This document shows positions 23,834-32,536 of a DNA stretch of 64,000 nt, in pieces. The notes below the pieces were generated by a model. That model was not told where the DNA came from. It saw only the letters and a program-made list of their open reading frames with translations, and did no database searches. The stretch comes from Chryseobacterium foetidum (lineage in GTDB: Bacteria; Bacteroidota; Bacteroidia; Flavobacteriales; Weeksellaceae). The stretch lies in the NCBI RefSeq assembly GCF_025457425.1, contig NZ_JAMXIA010000001.1, positions 124,001-188,000 on the forward strand. The letters run 5' to 3'. Made by a program: the position numbers and the translations under genes. Positions within the stretch are counted from its first letter, which is position 1; the number at the start of each line of letters is the position of its first letter.

Positions 23834-26431
23834 TTAGAACGGATATCCGAATGCGATGTTCATCGTTGGTTTAAACAGATCGAAATTTTTCAGTCTCCAT
23901 CTTTCTGAATCAGGTTTGTTTGGGTCATAGATTTTGTAGGCAAGATCCAGTCTTAAAGTGATATAAGCAATATTCACTCTCAATCCCAATCCACTACCTA
24001 CACCCATCTGACGGATGAATTTGCTGAATTTAAATTGGTCATCAAAACCGCTGTCTTCGAGATTCCAGATGTTTCCGATGTCTGTAAATATGGCTCCTTC
24101 GTACATGTCATTAAAGGGCAGACGGTATTCAATATTCGTTGTCAGTTTTACATTTCCCATCAAATAAGTACGAACACGCTCATCGATCTGAGAAGCTCCA
24201 GGCCCCAAACCACCGAAGGCAACCCAAGCCCTGATATCATTGGAACCTCCGTTGAAATAAGAACGCACAAAAGGCATCGATGAAGAGTTTCCGTAAGGAA
24301 TTCCGACACCGACGAACTGTCTCAGAGCCAATGTTTGGTTTCCGTTGATTTTATAGTATTTTCTGACATCAAAATCAAACTTCACAAATTGCGCATAAGG
24401 AATTCCGAAAATCGTTTTTTGCGGACTCGTTACCACGCCGCCTTCATCTCTTTTCTGATTAAAAATACTTGGGATATTTCCTGCCAGTTCTACTTTTCCG
24501 TTAAAATAAAATGCATTCGGATAGTCTTTTTTACCAATTTCATTATAAACAAAATTGTATATCATGGATGAAATAATTACGTCCTGCGTCTGTCTGTCTT
24601 TATTCACCAAAGTTCCGGTGAATGCCAGCAAACGGCTTGCTCTGGTGGGATCTAGCGTGGCAACATACCCCTGATCTCCAACGATCATCATAGAAACCTG
24701 ATCTCTTGTAAGCTGACCTGCATTAAACTGCTGACCCAATTGAGGATTATATACAAAATAATCATCAAAAGCAGCTCTTCTTATATTATCGTCACCTACA
24801 AAAAAATCGTAATAGCTGTCTTTATTTTTGGTTAAACTAAACTGTGTATTAAACAGTGAAAGTCTGTGTGAAACCTGATCATTTACATTGGCAAAATAAT
24901 TTAGACCTGTATTGAAATTGACTCTTCCCAAACCGATATTGTTTTGTACAGAAGCTCCTAAAACAATGGATGAAGTAGGAGTGTACCTCTTCGGAATCAG
25001 TTTATAATAAGAAAAAGGCAACAATAATCTTGGAAACTGAAGCGATGCCTGAGCAGAAATTTCGTAAGCACCAATTCTTTTGCTGATGTCTCTGGGGTTT
25101 ACAATTCTTCCAAATGTGCCGGAAAGACTTGTAGAAAGGTTTTCAGCACCTCCAAAAATATTTCTAGTTGTAAGGTCAACCGAAGGTGAAATACCTAAAT
25201 TTAAAAGTTGAGAATAGTTGATGTCGGTTCCCAGTTTCAGTTCAAATTTATCCAGAGGTTTTAGTATATACAAAACATCAAGGATGCTGTCACTCACTTT
25301 TCCGCCGTCATCTTTTCGGTAATCAACTTCACTTTTCAAAATACTGAAATTGTTCATTGCTGAAAAATTGCGTTTGGTAAGGTTGAGTTTTTTCTGATCA
25401 TAAACAGATTTATGATCTTCAATTACAGCCCGCCACAAAGCCTGATTTTTGTAACGGTCATCCACTTTATGGAAACGGATTCTTCTGAGGCTGTCCTGTG
25501 TTGTTCTCTTTTCGTAATAATCTGAAATATCATCCACAACCGCCACATCAATATTACCAATGGTTGCCACTTTGTAAGGTGTATTTACAGAATCTTTATG
25601 TATTTCAAGGGTAAGAGGAACTTCTTTTCTGCTTTTTAAAGAATCTGCTACAAAGAAAACTTCATTATTAGCGCTATTGAATTTATAATAACCGCGGTTT
25701 CGCATGATTTCGTTGATTCTCGATACTTCTTTTTCAAGATTGGTCTGATCAAGAATTTCACCTTTTCTCACAATAGATTTTGAAATATTGTCTTTAAAGT
25801 GTGACTTAATTGCCAAATCAGGAATATTGTAATAATAATCTTTTATAATTGTGGGGCTGTTGTGTTTGATGGTATAATTTACACTTGCCTTTTTATCTGC
25901 CGAATCTCGTTTATCAGAAACTGTTACCTCTCCATCCCAAAAACCTCTGTAGGTAAGGCGGTTTTCAATTGATGCTGCGCTTTTTTCAGTTCTTGTTTCG
26001 TCAAAAATAACGGGTGGACTTCCCCAATTGTGGTAAAGTCTGTCCATAAACAAACTTTTCCCTACGCTGCTCTGCATGTTGTATTTAATGAAAAGTGAGT
26101 CTCTCAGCTTCTGATTTCTCATTTCGCTGGGGTACGTCATGTATTCATTTAAAATCGTATCGTATTTCGGGTTTGCAGCGTTATAAAACCAAAGACTCAG
26201 AGGAAGAAAAAGAAGTTGTTTTTTGTTGGGTTTTTGCTGAACGTAATCTTTCAGCTCGTCGTCAAAAGGCTGTTTTCCATCTTCAAATTCAAAGGTGTTT
26301 TTGGTAAGAAGATATTCCCCGTCAGGTACTTTTTTGGTGGTGCTGCAGGCATAAAGTAGAATAATAAATGTTGCAAATGATAGAATTTTATAATACTTTT
26401 GAGGAGATTTCTTATAATGCTTACAGCTCAT
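23834..26431 (-). CDS. tamL: BamA/TamA family outer membrane lipoprotein (TamL-like)
   Basis: An Omp85-superfamily protein of 865 residues. It begins with a lipoprotein signal (LLYACS) followed by STTKKVPDGEYLL, the hallmark start of the Bacteroidota TamL group. POTRA-like periplasmic repeats fill about 40-400, and a 16-strand barrel the C-terminal half, ending in GYPF with the aromatic terminus of outer membrane proteins. The VRSYFNGGSNDIRAW block contains the conserved surface-loop region of the family. It is thought to insert or export outer membrane components with inner-membrane TamB; tamB is not in the window. Its start overlaps the divergent methyltransferase start by 15 bases. Confidence 0.9.
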   Translation of the reverse strand: MSCKHYKKSPQKYYKILSFATFIILLYACSTTKKVPDGEYLLTKNTFEFEDGKQPFDDELKDYVQQKPNKKQLLFLPLSLWFYNAANPKYDTILNEYMTYPSEMRNQKLRDSLFIKYNMQSSVGKSLFMDRLYHNWGSPPVIFDETRTEKSAASIENRLTYRGFWDGEVTVSDKRDSADKKASVNYTIKHNSPTIIKDYYYNIPDLAIKSHFKDNISKSIVRKGEILDQTNLEKEVSRINEIMRNRGYYKFNSANNEVFFVADSLKSRKEVPLTLEIHKDSVNTPYKVATIGNIDVAVVDDISDYYEKRTTQDSLRRIRFHKVDDRYKNQALWRAVIEDHKSVYDQKKLNLTKRNFSAMNNFSILKSEVDYRKDDGGKVSDSILDVLYILKPLDKFELKLGTDINYSQLLNLGISPSVDLTTRNIFGGAENLSTSLSGTFGRIVNPRDISKRIGAYEISAQASLQFPRLLLPFSYYKLIPKRYTPTSSIVLGASVQNNIGLGRVNFNTGLNYFANVNDQVSHRLSLFNTQFSLTKNKDSYYDFFVGDDNIRRAAFDDYFVYNPQLGQQFNAGQLTRDQVSMMIVGDQGYVATLDPTRASRLLAFTGTLVNKDRQTQDVIISSMIYNFVYNEIGKKDYPNAFYFNGKVELAGNIPSIFNQKRDEGGVVTSPQKTIFGIPYAQFVKFDFDVRKYYKINGNQTLALRQFVGVGIPYGNSSSMPFVRSYFNGGSNDIRAWVAFGGLGPGASQIDERVRTYLMGNVKLTTNIEYRLPFNDMYEGAIFTDIGNIWNLEDSGFDDQFKFSKFIRQMGVGSGLGLRVNIAYITLRLDLAYKIYDPNKPDSERWRLKNFDLFKPTMNIAFGYPF

Positions 26432-27142
26432 ACAATAAAAGTTTTACAGTCTCTTGATAAAAAGAAGTTCAGGCAAAAATACAATTTGTTTTTGGTTGAA
26501 GGCAACAAAATCATTTCAGAACTTCCTCAATCTAACTATAAAATTAAAGAAATATTTTCTACCGATCCGGAAAAATTAGATTTAAAAGATATTTCAGGCA
26601 TACCAGTTACCGTAAGTGAATTAAAAAAAATAAGTTTTCTTCAAAATCCAAAAGATTCTGTAGCAGTTTGTCATTTAAATGAAGAATCGGAATTTAAGGA
26701 AAAAGATTTTCAGATTGTTTTGGATGGAATACAGGATCCGGGAAATCTTGGGACAATCATCCGTCTGGCAGACTGGTTTGGTATTGAACAGATTGTTTGC
26801 AGTGAAGATACGGTAGATTTTTACAATCCAAAAGTCATTCAGGCAACAATGGGATCTTTTACGAGAGTGAATATTGTTTATGAAAATCTTGTTGATTATT
26901 TGTCTCAGACTGATAATCAAAATATCGGTACAGATATGACAGGCGAAAATATTTACAGTTTTAAAAAGCCGGAAAAAATCAACTTAATTTTGGGAAACGA
27001 GGGCAAGGGAATGCGTCCCGAAACTGAAAAATTACTTCATGAAAGTGTCTGCATCCCAAGATTCGGAAAATCGCAATCTACAGAGAGCCTCAATGTCTCC
27101 ATGGCTGCAGGAATTATTTTAGGTCAGCTTTTTTCGAAATAA
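26417..27142 (+). CDS. TrmH/SpoU family RNA methyltransferase
   Basis: A 241-residue SPOUT methyltransferase using S-adenosylmethionine to 2'-O-methylate rRNA or tRNA. An N-terminal substrate-binding domain (1-95, KKKFRQKYNLFLVEGNKII) precedes the knotted catalytic domain with the three motifs DGIQDPGNLGTIIRLADWFG, LILGNEGKGM and SLNVSMAAGIIL. The ATG at 26417 is preferred over an upstream start because the family begins close to LTAHTIKVL. The start lies inside the divergent tamL start region. An inverted-repeat terminator followed the stop before an IS entered it. Confidence 0.9.
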   Translation: MLTAHTIKVLQSLDKKKFRQKYNLFLVEGNKIISELPQSNYKIKEIFSTDPEKLDLKDISGIPVTVSELKKISFLQNPKDSVAVCHLNEESEFKEKDFQIVLDGIQDPGNLGTIIRLADWFGIEQIVCSEDTVDFYNPKVIQATMGSFTRVNIVYENLVDYLSQTDNQNIGTDMTGENIYSFKKPEKINLILGNEGKGMRPETEKLLHESVCIPRFGKSQSTESLNVSMAAGIILGQLFSK

Positions 27143-27195
27143 TTTAAATTTTTCCCACAAAAAAACTGAGATTAAGAAATAAATTTTATTTTTTT

Positions 27196-28178
27196 AATGT
27201 ATATCCGTTTTTAATCATACCGCTGTAATATTAGCAATAATGAGCCTTTCGAAGAGTTGGTCGCCGAAATATCTCCGATTTAGTTTGTAGATAAATTCAT
27301 TTAAATACAGTTGAAGGTATTTTCTTTTGATTTTATGATAATTTCCCAATAAATTCCGTTTTGCATTACTAATGGTAATATGAACCCATTTTAAGGTTTC
27401 ATTTGTGGTTTCTTTATCCGATTTCTCTGTGATATGAAGCTCTACAAAATCAGAGATATCAACGTACGAGGTACTTTTATCAGTGAAAACAATACTTTGA
27501 TTATCGATCGATTCCTTAATGGTTTCGTTGATTTCAAGGGAAAGATGCGTTTCTAAAACTTTAGCTTTAAAGTATCTGCAGGATTTTGATTTTTCACCAG
27601 TCTCTATATTTTCCAAAGGCGTAGATTCGGCCATTACAGCAACATTTTGTTTGCCCGCTGCACCTCTGCCGCGGACTCCTTTTTCCTGCTCAATCTCACT
27701 GGATTCTACTGTAAAATAGCCTTCATCAAATTCAATCATTCCTTCTAAAGTATATTTTTCGTCCCGTGTTCCCATTGCTTTTCTTAGCTTATGAACCATT
27801 GCCCAAACAGGCTCATAGCGTTTCAATCCCAATTGCTTCTGAATTTCTTTAGACGAAAATCCTTTTTTTGTAACGCTCATTAAGAACATTGTCTTATACC
27901 AAATTAAAAATGAAAGATTAGAGTTCTGCATAATGGTGCCGCTTTTCAAAGAAGTCCTTTTACGGCATTTTTTGCATTCGTAGCTCCAAATGCTCTTAAT
28001 CCAGAAATGTTCTTTATGACCACATTTGCATGCCACGCCAATCTTATCTCTCTGTTTCTTAAAATGAATTCTGCAATCTTCCTCTGTCCCAAAATGAGCG
28101 GTAAAGCTAAATATATCCATCTAATTATTTAAATTACAGATAAATATACGAAATTATTACGAATTACGGATATACATT
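27196..28178 (-). mobile_element. Complete IS1595-type insertion sequence, 983 bp
   Basis: The ends are perfect 13-base inverted repeats: AATGTATATCCGT (27196-27208) and ACGGATATACATT (28166-28178). An 8-base direct target duplication, ATTTTTTT, flanks them at 27188-27195 and 28179-28186. Eight-base duplications are usual for the IS1595 family. The element holds one intact transposase gene. Intact ends and matching duplications suggest a fairly recent insertion. Confidence 0.92.
27215..28120 (-). CDS. IS1595 family transposase (ISXO2-like)
   Basis: An intact 301-residue transposase. The N-terminal zinc ribbon has CxC at ACKCGH and CxxC at YECKKCRK (about 30-60), followed by a helix-turn-helix-like part (KGFSSKEIQKQLGLKR) and the ISXO2-like RNase H-fold domain. 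Acidic catalytic candidates are Asp in IEFDEGYF and Asp in IVFTDKS. Toward the end, SNAKRNLLGNYHKIKRKYLQLYLNEF carries Asn where many family members have Glu, as in the DDN-K variants of this family. No passenger genes are present. Confidence 0.93.
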   Translation of the reverse strand: MDIFSFTAHFGTEEDCRIHFKKQRDKIGVACKCGHKEHFWIKSIWSYECKKCRKRTSLKSGTIMQNSNLSFLIWYKTMFLMSVTKKGFSSKEIQKQLGLKRYEPVWAMVHKLRKAMGTRDEKYTLEGMIEFDEGYFTVESSEIEQEKGVRGRGAAGKQNVAVMAESTPLENIETGEKSKSCRYFKAKVLETHLSLEINETIKESIDNQSIVFTDKSTSYVDISDFVELHITEKSDKETTNETLKWVHITISNAKRNLLGNYHKIKRKYLQLYLNEFIYKLNRRYFGDQLFERLIIANITAV

Positions 28179-28219
28179 ATTTTTTTTCTTAATCACAGCC
28201 TTAACCTTAACCTGATTTT

Positions 28220-28717
28220 TCAAATTAACTGTTCCATGCTGGAAACGCTTTTTGTTTTCTGGTAAGCTTCCATTTTATTTCTCAAAAATTTCAAGGCAAC
28301 AGGTGCAAGATAAATCAGTGCGATACCGATTGCTTTTTTCTTCCAGTTACTGCTTTTCAGATTTTTCTTGGCATAGTTTGCTACCAGAGCAGTTGTTCCA
28401 AGTTTAATCAAACCTTCCAGAGCATCACCTTTGAAAGCGCTTCCTGCTAATCCTACAGCTGTGTTTCTGCTGAAAATCATATTTTTTACTTCAGAAGTTA
28501 CCTGTTTTGCGATAACATCTTTTCTCAGAACGGTTTTTTCTTCACCATCCTCGTCTGTTTTTTCTTTCAGATACTGGTCTGTAAAACCGTTTGTAAATGC
28601 GCTTAAACTTTCTTTGGCATTTTTAAATGTAAGAATTGCTTCCAAATCATCCACTTCTGCCTGTAAAAGTTTTTTCTTTCTTTTAAGCTCTTCAAGACTG
28701 TTAAAATTTACACTCAT
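28220..28717 (-). CDS. Hypothetical protein with N-terminal coiled coil and C-terminal hydrophobic segment
   Basis: A 165-residue protein. Residues 8-35 form a likely coiled coil (LEELKRKKKLLQAEVDDLEA). The middle is polar, and a hydrophobic helix (about 128-145, AIGIALIYLAPVALKFL) follows a short basic patch (KKNLKSSNWKKK). No family is recognised. It starts four bases after the stop of the holin-like gene and follows a YtxH gene. The trio resembles the E. coli yqjD-yqjE-yqjK stress-membrane cluster in layout, with this protein in the third position; that comparison is by size and topology only. Confidence 0.7.
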   Translation of the reverse strand: MSVNFNSLEELKRKKKLLQAEVDDLEAILTFKNAKESLSAFTNGFTDQYLKEKTDEDGEEKTVLRKDVIAKQVTSEVKNMIFSRNTAVGLAGSAFKGDALEGLIKLGTTALVANYAKKNLKSSNWKKKAIGIALIYLAPVALKFLRNKMEAYQKTKSVSSMEQLI

Positions 28718-28721
28718 AATA

Positions 28722-29030
28722 TTAATGATTTATAAATTGTACCACTTTATCAGCGATAATATTGACTATTTTTTTCTTGAAAACTGCGACAACTATCATC
28801 ACAACTACATAAAATCCAGCTACAATCATAAAACCATAAGAGGTGTTGTTTAAAGCTTTACCGATGAGATATGCCAATCCGAAATTGAACAGGATAATAA
28901 AAAAGGCAAATGCAATAAGGAATATGATAAGATAAGCGATAATTCCTGCAGAAATAGAAGTTTTTTCGGTAGCCTGTATCTTGATAAGATCTAGCCTTTT
29001 GGTTGCATATTCTTTTAGAGTTTCTACCAT
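28722..29030 (-). CDS. Phage-holin-superfamily (YqjE-like) membrane protein
   Basis: A 102-residue protein with a short N-terminal amphipathic region (LKEYATKRLDLIKIQATEK) and two adjacent membrane helices (about 25-52 and 62-85). This is the Act_Hol_E/YqjE pattern. Despite the holin name, chromosomal copies beside YtxH or DUF883 genes are thought to be stress-related inner-membrane proteins. It lies between the YtxH gene (with a hairpin terminator in the gap) and the 165-residue protein gene, which it nearly touches. Confidence 0.8.
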   Translation of the reverse strand: MVETLKEYATKRLDLIKIQATEKTSISAGIIAYLIIFLIAFAFFIILFNFGLAYLIGKALNNTSYGFMIVAGFYVVVMIVVAVFKKKIVNIIADKVVQFINH

Positions 29031-29058
29031 TATGTTTATTTTTTGAAAGTTACAAAAA

Positions 29059-29083
29059 AAGGAACTTTAATACAAAGTTCCTT
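29059..29083 (-). terminator. Hairpin terminator after the YtxH gene
   Basis: On the minus strand AAGGAACTTT and AAAGTTCCTT pair perfectly around a five-base loop, followed by a run of T. It lies inside the YtxH-to-holin gap, so it may uncouple or attenuate expression of the two downstream genes. Confidence 0.8.
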
Positions 29084-29107
29084 CAACTATATTGTTGTGA
29101 AAATAAA

Positions 29108-29452
29108 TTATTTCAAGTCGTTAAGACCATTTTCCACATCTTTTACGACGTCTGAAGTTTTAGATACGATCTGGTCTTTGTATTTGTCATATCCGTCTTT
29201 TACAGTATGAGCTACATTATTGGCAGTATCTTTAAAAGTAGTGGAAATACTGTCATATTGCTCCTTTACTTTGTCCGAAACTTCTCCGTATTTATTTTTA
29301 GCCTGATCTTTAAGATCATTAGCCTTAGTTTTAATTTTTTTTCTTGTTTCTTTACCTTCTTCAGGAGCGTAAAGCATTCCTAAAACTACGCCAGCTGCGG
29401 CACCTGCTAATAATCCTGCTAAAATCCCTGCTGTATTTCCTTTTTTAGACAT
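29108..29452 (-). CDS. YtxH domain protein
   Basis: A 114-residue protein with the YtxH hallmark at the N-terminus: AGILAGLLAGAAAGVVLGMLYAPEEGKETRKKI (about 7-40), a Gly/Ala-rich membrane helix ended by a YAPEEG motif. A long charged helical or coiled-coil region follows (45-110). Members are general-stress envelope proteins in Firmicutes and Bacteroidota with no known enzyme activity. It is the first of a three-gene minus-strand set with a holin-like gene and a hypothetical gene. A terminator follows its stop. Confidence 0.85.
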   Translation of the reverse strand: MSKKGNTAGILAGLLAGAAAGVVLGMLYAPEEGKETRKKIKTKANDLKDQAKNKYGEVSDKVKEQYDSISTTFKDTANNVAHTVKDGYDKYKDQIVSKTSDVVKDVENGLNDLK

Positions 29453-29545
29453 TTTTTGTTTTTTTTAATGGTTAATATATTCGGTTTGTTGTTTTGTAAG
29501 TTTGCAATTAATATACCAATCAATGGAAATGAATATTAAAATCTG

Positions 29546-30220
29546 TTAAAAATTTTCAACATAATTTAATATCTTTTCGATGGTTTCTTTTTTTGTCATT
29601 TCAGTATTGTCAATAACGATCGCATCGTCAGCCTGTTTCAATGGGGCAACTTCTCTTTCACTGTCTATTTTATCCCTTTCAATAAGATTTTGTTTCACCT
29701 GATCTTCATTGGCATCGATTCCGAGAGTAAGAAGTTCCTGATATCTTCTTTTTGTACGTTCGTCTATGCTTGCGGTGAGAAAGAATTTAAAATCTGCGTC
29801 AGGTAAAACCACAGTTCCGATGTCTCTGCCATCCATGATGATTCCTCCTTTTTCTGCCAGTTTTCTTTGGTGATCAAGTAAAAATTCTCTTACTTTGGCC
29901 TGTTTTGCGACATTGCTGACGTTTTCAGTCACTTGATTGCTTCGGATTTCTTTGGTGATATTGATTTCGTTCAGAAAAAGAACGAGCTCGTTTTCAATAT
30001 TTTTAAATTCAAGATGAATGTGATGAAAGTTGTTAAATAAATCATCAAGATCAACGTTGCCGTCTTCTTTGCAGCAGTTTTGAAGAGCAAACCAAGTCAC
30101 GCCGCGATACAGTGCTCCCGTGTCTAAATGTACAAGATCAAGTTTTTGCGCAATGATTTTAGAAATCGAACTTTTTCCAGTGGAAGAAAATCCGTCTATG
30201 GCAATTACCGGTTTTTTCAT
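29546..30220 (-). CDS. cmk: (d)CMP kinase
   Basis: A cytidylate kinase of 224 residues that phosphorylates CMP and dCMP with ATP for nucleotide supply. The P-loop is GFSSTGKSS (9-17). The nucleotide-binding segments DTGALYRGVTW and MDGRDIGTVVLPDADFKFFLTAS, and the lid with RTKRRYQEL, are typical. In the first P-loop positions Phe-Ser replaces the common Pro-Ala/Ser, which is usual in this phylum. The gene is downstream of porQ on the same strand with a 179-base gap; the porQ-cmk pair is often conserved in Bacteroidota. Confidence 0.95.
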   Translation of the reverse strand: MKKPVIAIDGFSSTGKSSISKIIAQKLDLVHLDTGALYRGVTWFALQNCCKEDGNVDLDDLFNNFHHIHLEFKNIENELVLFLNEINITKEIRSNQVTENVSNVAKQAKVREFLLDHQRKLAEKGGIIMDGRDIGTVVLPDADFKFFLTASIDERTKRRYQELLTLGIDANEDQVKQNLIERDKIDSEREVAPLKQADDAIVIDNTEMTKKETIEKILNYVENF

Positions 30221-30399
30221 CTGTAGATGTTTATTGTTTTTTAAAAGACATATGGAATCCCTTAATCTTCAAAGGTGTTTGTGCTTTTAAATCATGGGGG
30301 ATTTCATAAAGACAAATTTCAAGAAATTTTATCAAAAAATCAACAGTCGTCTTATTTTTAAATAAGATAATTCTGAGAAATGTCTAATAAAAATAAAAA

Positions 30400-31392
30400 T
30401 TATTCTCCCCTGCGGCTTGTAAGATCCACAGAAACGCCCAGCTGATTTACATTGGAAGCATTGTGATATCTGATGTGAGCATAATCTAAACGGAATCTTG
30501 AAAGTTTAATTCCAAAACCTCCGGAAAGACCTGAAAAGTTTCTCTGATCAACAACTGCAAGTTCGCTTCCACGTCTCACGTTGTATCCTAAACGGATGTT
30601 GAAGCTTTTTTCAGGGAAAAGTTCGGCCCCAAGAGAAAAGTGGTCGGCAATTTTTCTGCCTATATTGACTTCCTGTCCGTTGGCGTTTAATTCAGAAGAA
30701 ATATCAAACTGTTGAAGATCGTGTGCTGTAATGGTTACTGCCAAAGGGAAATTAGGAATAATTCTCGTATATCCAAGATCAATTCTGAAAGGAAGATTTT
30801 CTCTTGTTCCGTTAAACGATTTAAACTGATACCCGAAATTCCTGAAAATGATTGATGCCGTTTCCTTATTTTTCTTGTGATGATAAGTGATTCCGGCATT
30901 CCCAGAAAGAGCAGAAGAAGTATAAGTGTCAATTTTTGACGTGATGAAATTTAAACCTCCACCAATCGTCCAGTTTTCCTCAAACTGATAGGCATATCCA
31001 GCTCCCACAGCAACATCTGACGCTGAAAATTCACCCATTTCAAAACCGCTTTCGTCAGTTCTCGGGATATTTCCATAGTTCATATATCTTGCATTGGCAG
31101 TAAGAAAATGGCCATTGTCCATATCTTTTGCAAAGGCAATGGTTCCATATTTAGAATCTGCAAGATATGCGGTAGCATTGAGTGCAAGCTGCATATCAGA
31201 ATCCTTATTTAATAAAGAAGGATTGGCAATGGCAAAAGACACATCCTGATCTCTCACAGAGATGGCATCACCACCCAAAGCTGCCTGACGTGCAGACACA
31301 GGGATATTTAAGAAAGGGTATACATTGTTTCCGTTCTGTGCAAACGAAACGATACCTGCGAGCAAAAGAGGGAAAACTAAAACTTTCTTCAA
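30400..31392 (-). CDS. porQ: Type IX secretion system protein PorQ
   Basis: A 330-residue outer-membrane protein with a signal peptide (cleaved after SFAQ) and the PorV/PorQ-type barrel pattern. The early block YPFLNIPVSARQAALGGDAISVRDQDVSFAIANPSLL is the diagnostic N-terminal region of PorQ. Later strands include GFGIKLSRFRLDYAHIRYH. PorQ is part of the attachment complex that anchors type IX cargo on the cell surface. The window also contains a likely type IX cargo at 55129. A -7 promoter box lies 19 bases before the ATG. Confidence 0.9.
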   Translation of the reverse strand: MKKVLVFPLLLAGIVSFAQNGNNVYPFLNIPVSARQAALGGDAISVRDQDVSFAIANPSLLNKDSDMQLALNATAYLADSKYGTIAFAKDMDNGHFLTANARYMNYGNIPRTDESGFEMGEFSASDVAVGAGYAYQFEENWTIGGGLNFITSKIDTYTSSALSGNAGITYHHKKNKETASIIFRNFGYQFKSFNGTRENLPFRIDLGYTRIIPNFPLAVTITAHDLQQFDISSELNANGQEVNIGRKIADHFSLGAELFPEKSFNIRLGYNVRRGSELAVVDQRNFSGLSGGFGIKLSRFRLDYAHIRYHNASNVNQLGVSVDLTSRRGE

Positions 31393-31410
31393 TTCTTTAT
31401 ATAATTAATG

Positions 31411-31418
31411 CAAAAATA
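31411..31418 (-). promoter_or_regulatory. Putative -7 box of porQ
   Basis: Reads TATTTTTG on the minus strand, an exact TAnnTTTG match, 18 bases before the porQ ATG at 31392, giving a short leader of about 14 bases. Confidence 0.5.
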
Positions 31419-31646
31419 ATCCTTTTTAGAACTTATCAAAATATTTGTTTAAGTATTTGATCGATTTATTGATAATTTAATTTCAGTGTAGGTGCTGATT
31501 TTCAGTTTAAACCAAAAAAATGACCTGTTCAAATTTTAATTATTATCTTTTTTGACTTAGATTTCAATTAAATTTTGATACAGTTTAGAATGAAATTAAA
31601 ACTTTTGATGCCGTAAAATTTCTGAAAAATAATTGCTATTAATGTT

Positions 31647-31654
31647 TATATTTG
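31647..31654 (+). promoter_or_regulatory. Putative -7 box of pyrH
   Basis: TATATTTG is an exact TAnnTTTG match, followed by CAC and a leader of about 45 bases to the ATG at 31703. No -33 TTTG at the usual distance is clear. Confidence 0.5.
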
Positions 31655-31702
31655 CACAATTAATTTTGAAAAAATTAATGCCCTAAATTATTATTGAAAG
31701 AC

Positions 31703-32410
31703 ATGAAATATAAAAGAATCCTTCTTAAACTGAGTGGTGAAGCCCTGATGGGCAACAGACAATATGGTATTGATACTGAAAGACTGCAGGAATATGCTGC
31801 AGAAATCAAACAGGTTGTAGACAGAGGCTGTGAAGTTGCTATTGTAATAGGAGGAGGAAATATTTTCCGTGGTGTAGCCGGTGCTGCAAAAGGGATGGAC
31901 AGAGTGCAGGGCGATTACATGGGAATGCTTGCAACAGTAATCAACGGAATGGCATTACAGGGAGCTCTGGAAGATGCCGGAATCAAAACCAGACTGCAGT
32001 CTGCGATTGAAATGGACAAAGTTGCAGAGCCTTTCATCAAAAGAAGAGCAGTAAGACACCTTGAAAAGGGTAGAGTAGTGATCTTCGGAGCTGGTACAGG
32101 AAATCCATATTTTACTACAGACACTGCAGCGACTTTGAGAGCAATTGAAATTGGTGCTGACGTCATTCTGAAAGGGACAAGAGTAGACGGAATCTACGAT
32201 ATGGATCCTGAGAAAAATGAAAATGCTGTAAAATACAACTCTTTATCTTTCGACGAAGTTTTCGAGAAAAACCTTAAAGTGATGGATATGACTGCATTCA
32301 CATTAAGCCACGAAAACAAACTTCCAATCATCGTTTTCGATATGAACAAAGACGGAAATCTTATAAAAATCGTCGACGGCGAAAACGTTGGAACGTTAGT
32401 GAATCTTTAA
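31703..32410 (+). CDS. pyrH: UMP kinase
   Basis: A uridylate kinase of 235 residues of the amino-acid-kinase fold, making UDP from UMP. Diagnostic segments are [12 protein letters not shown] at the start, [41 protein letters not shown] and [13 protein letters not shown] use the ATG at 31703, which gives the canonical [12 protein letters not shown] start, not the TTG nine bases upstream. The neighbour frr is a classic partner of pyrH; here the two are separated by a 126-base low-complexity gap. Confidence 0.96.
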   Translation: MKYKRILLKLSGEALMGNRQYGIDTERLQEYAAEIKQVVDRGCEVAIVIGGGNIFRGVAGAAKGMDRVQGDYMGMLATVINGMALQGALEDAGIKTRLQSAIEMDKVAEPFIKRRAVRHLEKGRVVIFGAGTGNPYFTTDTAATLRAIEIGADVILKGTRVDGIYDMDPEKNENAVKYNSLSFDEVFEKNLKVMDMTAFTLSHENKLPIIVFDMNKDGNLIKIVDGENVGTLVNL

Positions 32411-32415
32411 TAGAA

Positions 32416-32505
32416 AGAGACAAGGAAAAAGTAAGAAGACCCAAGTGAGAAAAGGGATATTGTTAAATTCAAATCACTTATTACTCATTACTTATCACTC
32501 ATAAA
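32416..32505. repeat. Low-complexity words in the pyrH-frr gap
   Basis: AGAGACAAGGAAAAAG (32416-32431) recurs exactly, on the other strand, at 63367-63382 beside the second four-helix-bundle gene. It continues with TAAGAAGACCCAAG, similar to the left flank of that gene at 62918. It is followed by CACTTATTACTCATTACTTA-type words of the kind seen at 10800. This looks like a lone copy or scar of a repeat that elsewhere brackets a gene. Confidence 0.5.
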
Positions 32506-32536
32506 AATGTGTAACTTTTCAAATTTTAAATATATA

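Larger units (their letters stand above)
27166..28198. terminator. Inverted-repeat terminator split by the IS
   Basis: CTGAGATTAAGAAA (27166-27179) and TTTCTTAATCACAG (28185-28198) are complementary in 13 of 14 positions and now lie on opposite sides of the IS. Removing the IS and one target copy restores a hairpin with a loop of about 14 bases between the convergent methyltransferase and 28220 genes. It was probably a bidirectional terminator. Confidence 0.7.
31393..31702. other. Divergent promoter region between porQ and pyrH
   Basis: The 310 AT-rich bases carry a -7 box for each direction: 31411-31418 toward porQ and 31647-31654 toward pyrH. Between them I see no gene, RNA or strong hairpin. 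Confidence 0.6.

Noticed and set aside
28722..29030. Holin-like gene considered as a prophage remnant
   Set aside because: No endolysin, structural or integrase genes are near. The YtxH context points to a chromosomal stress protein.
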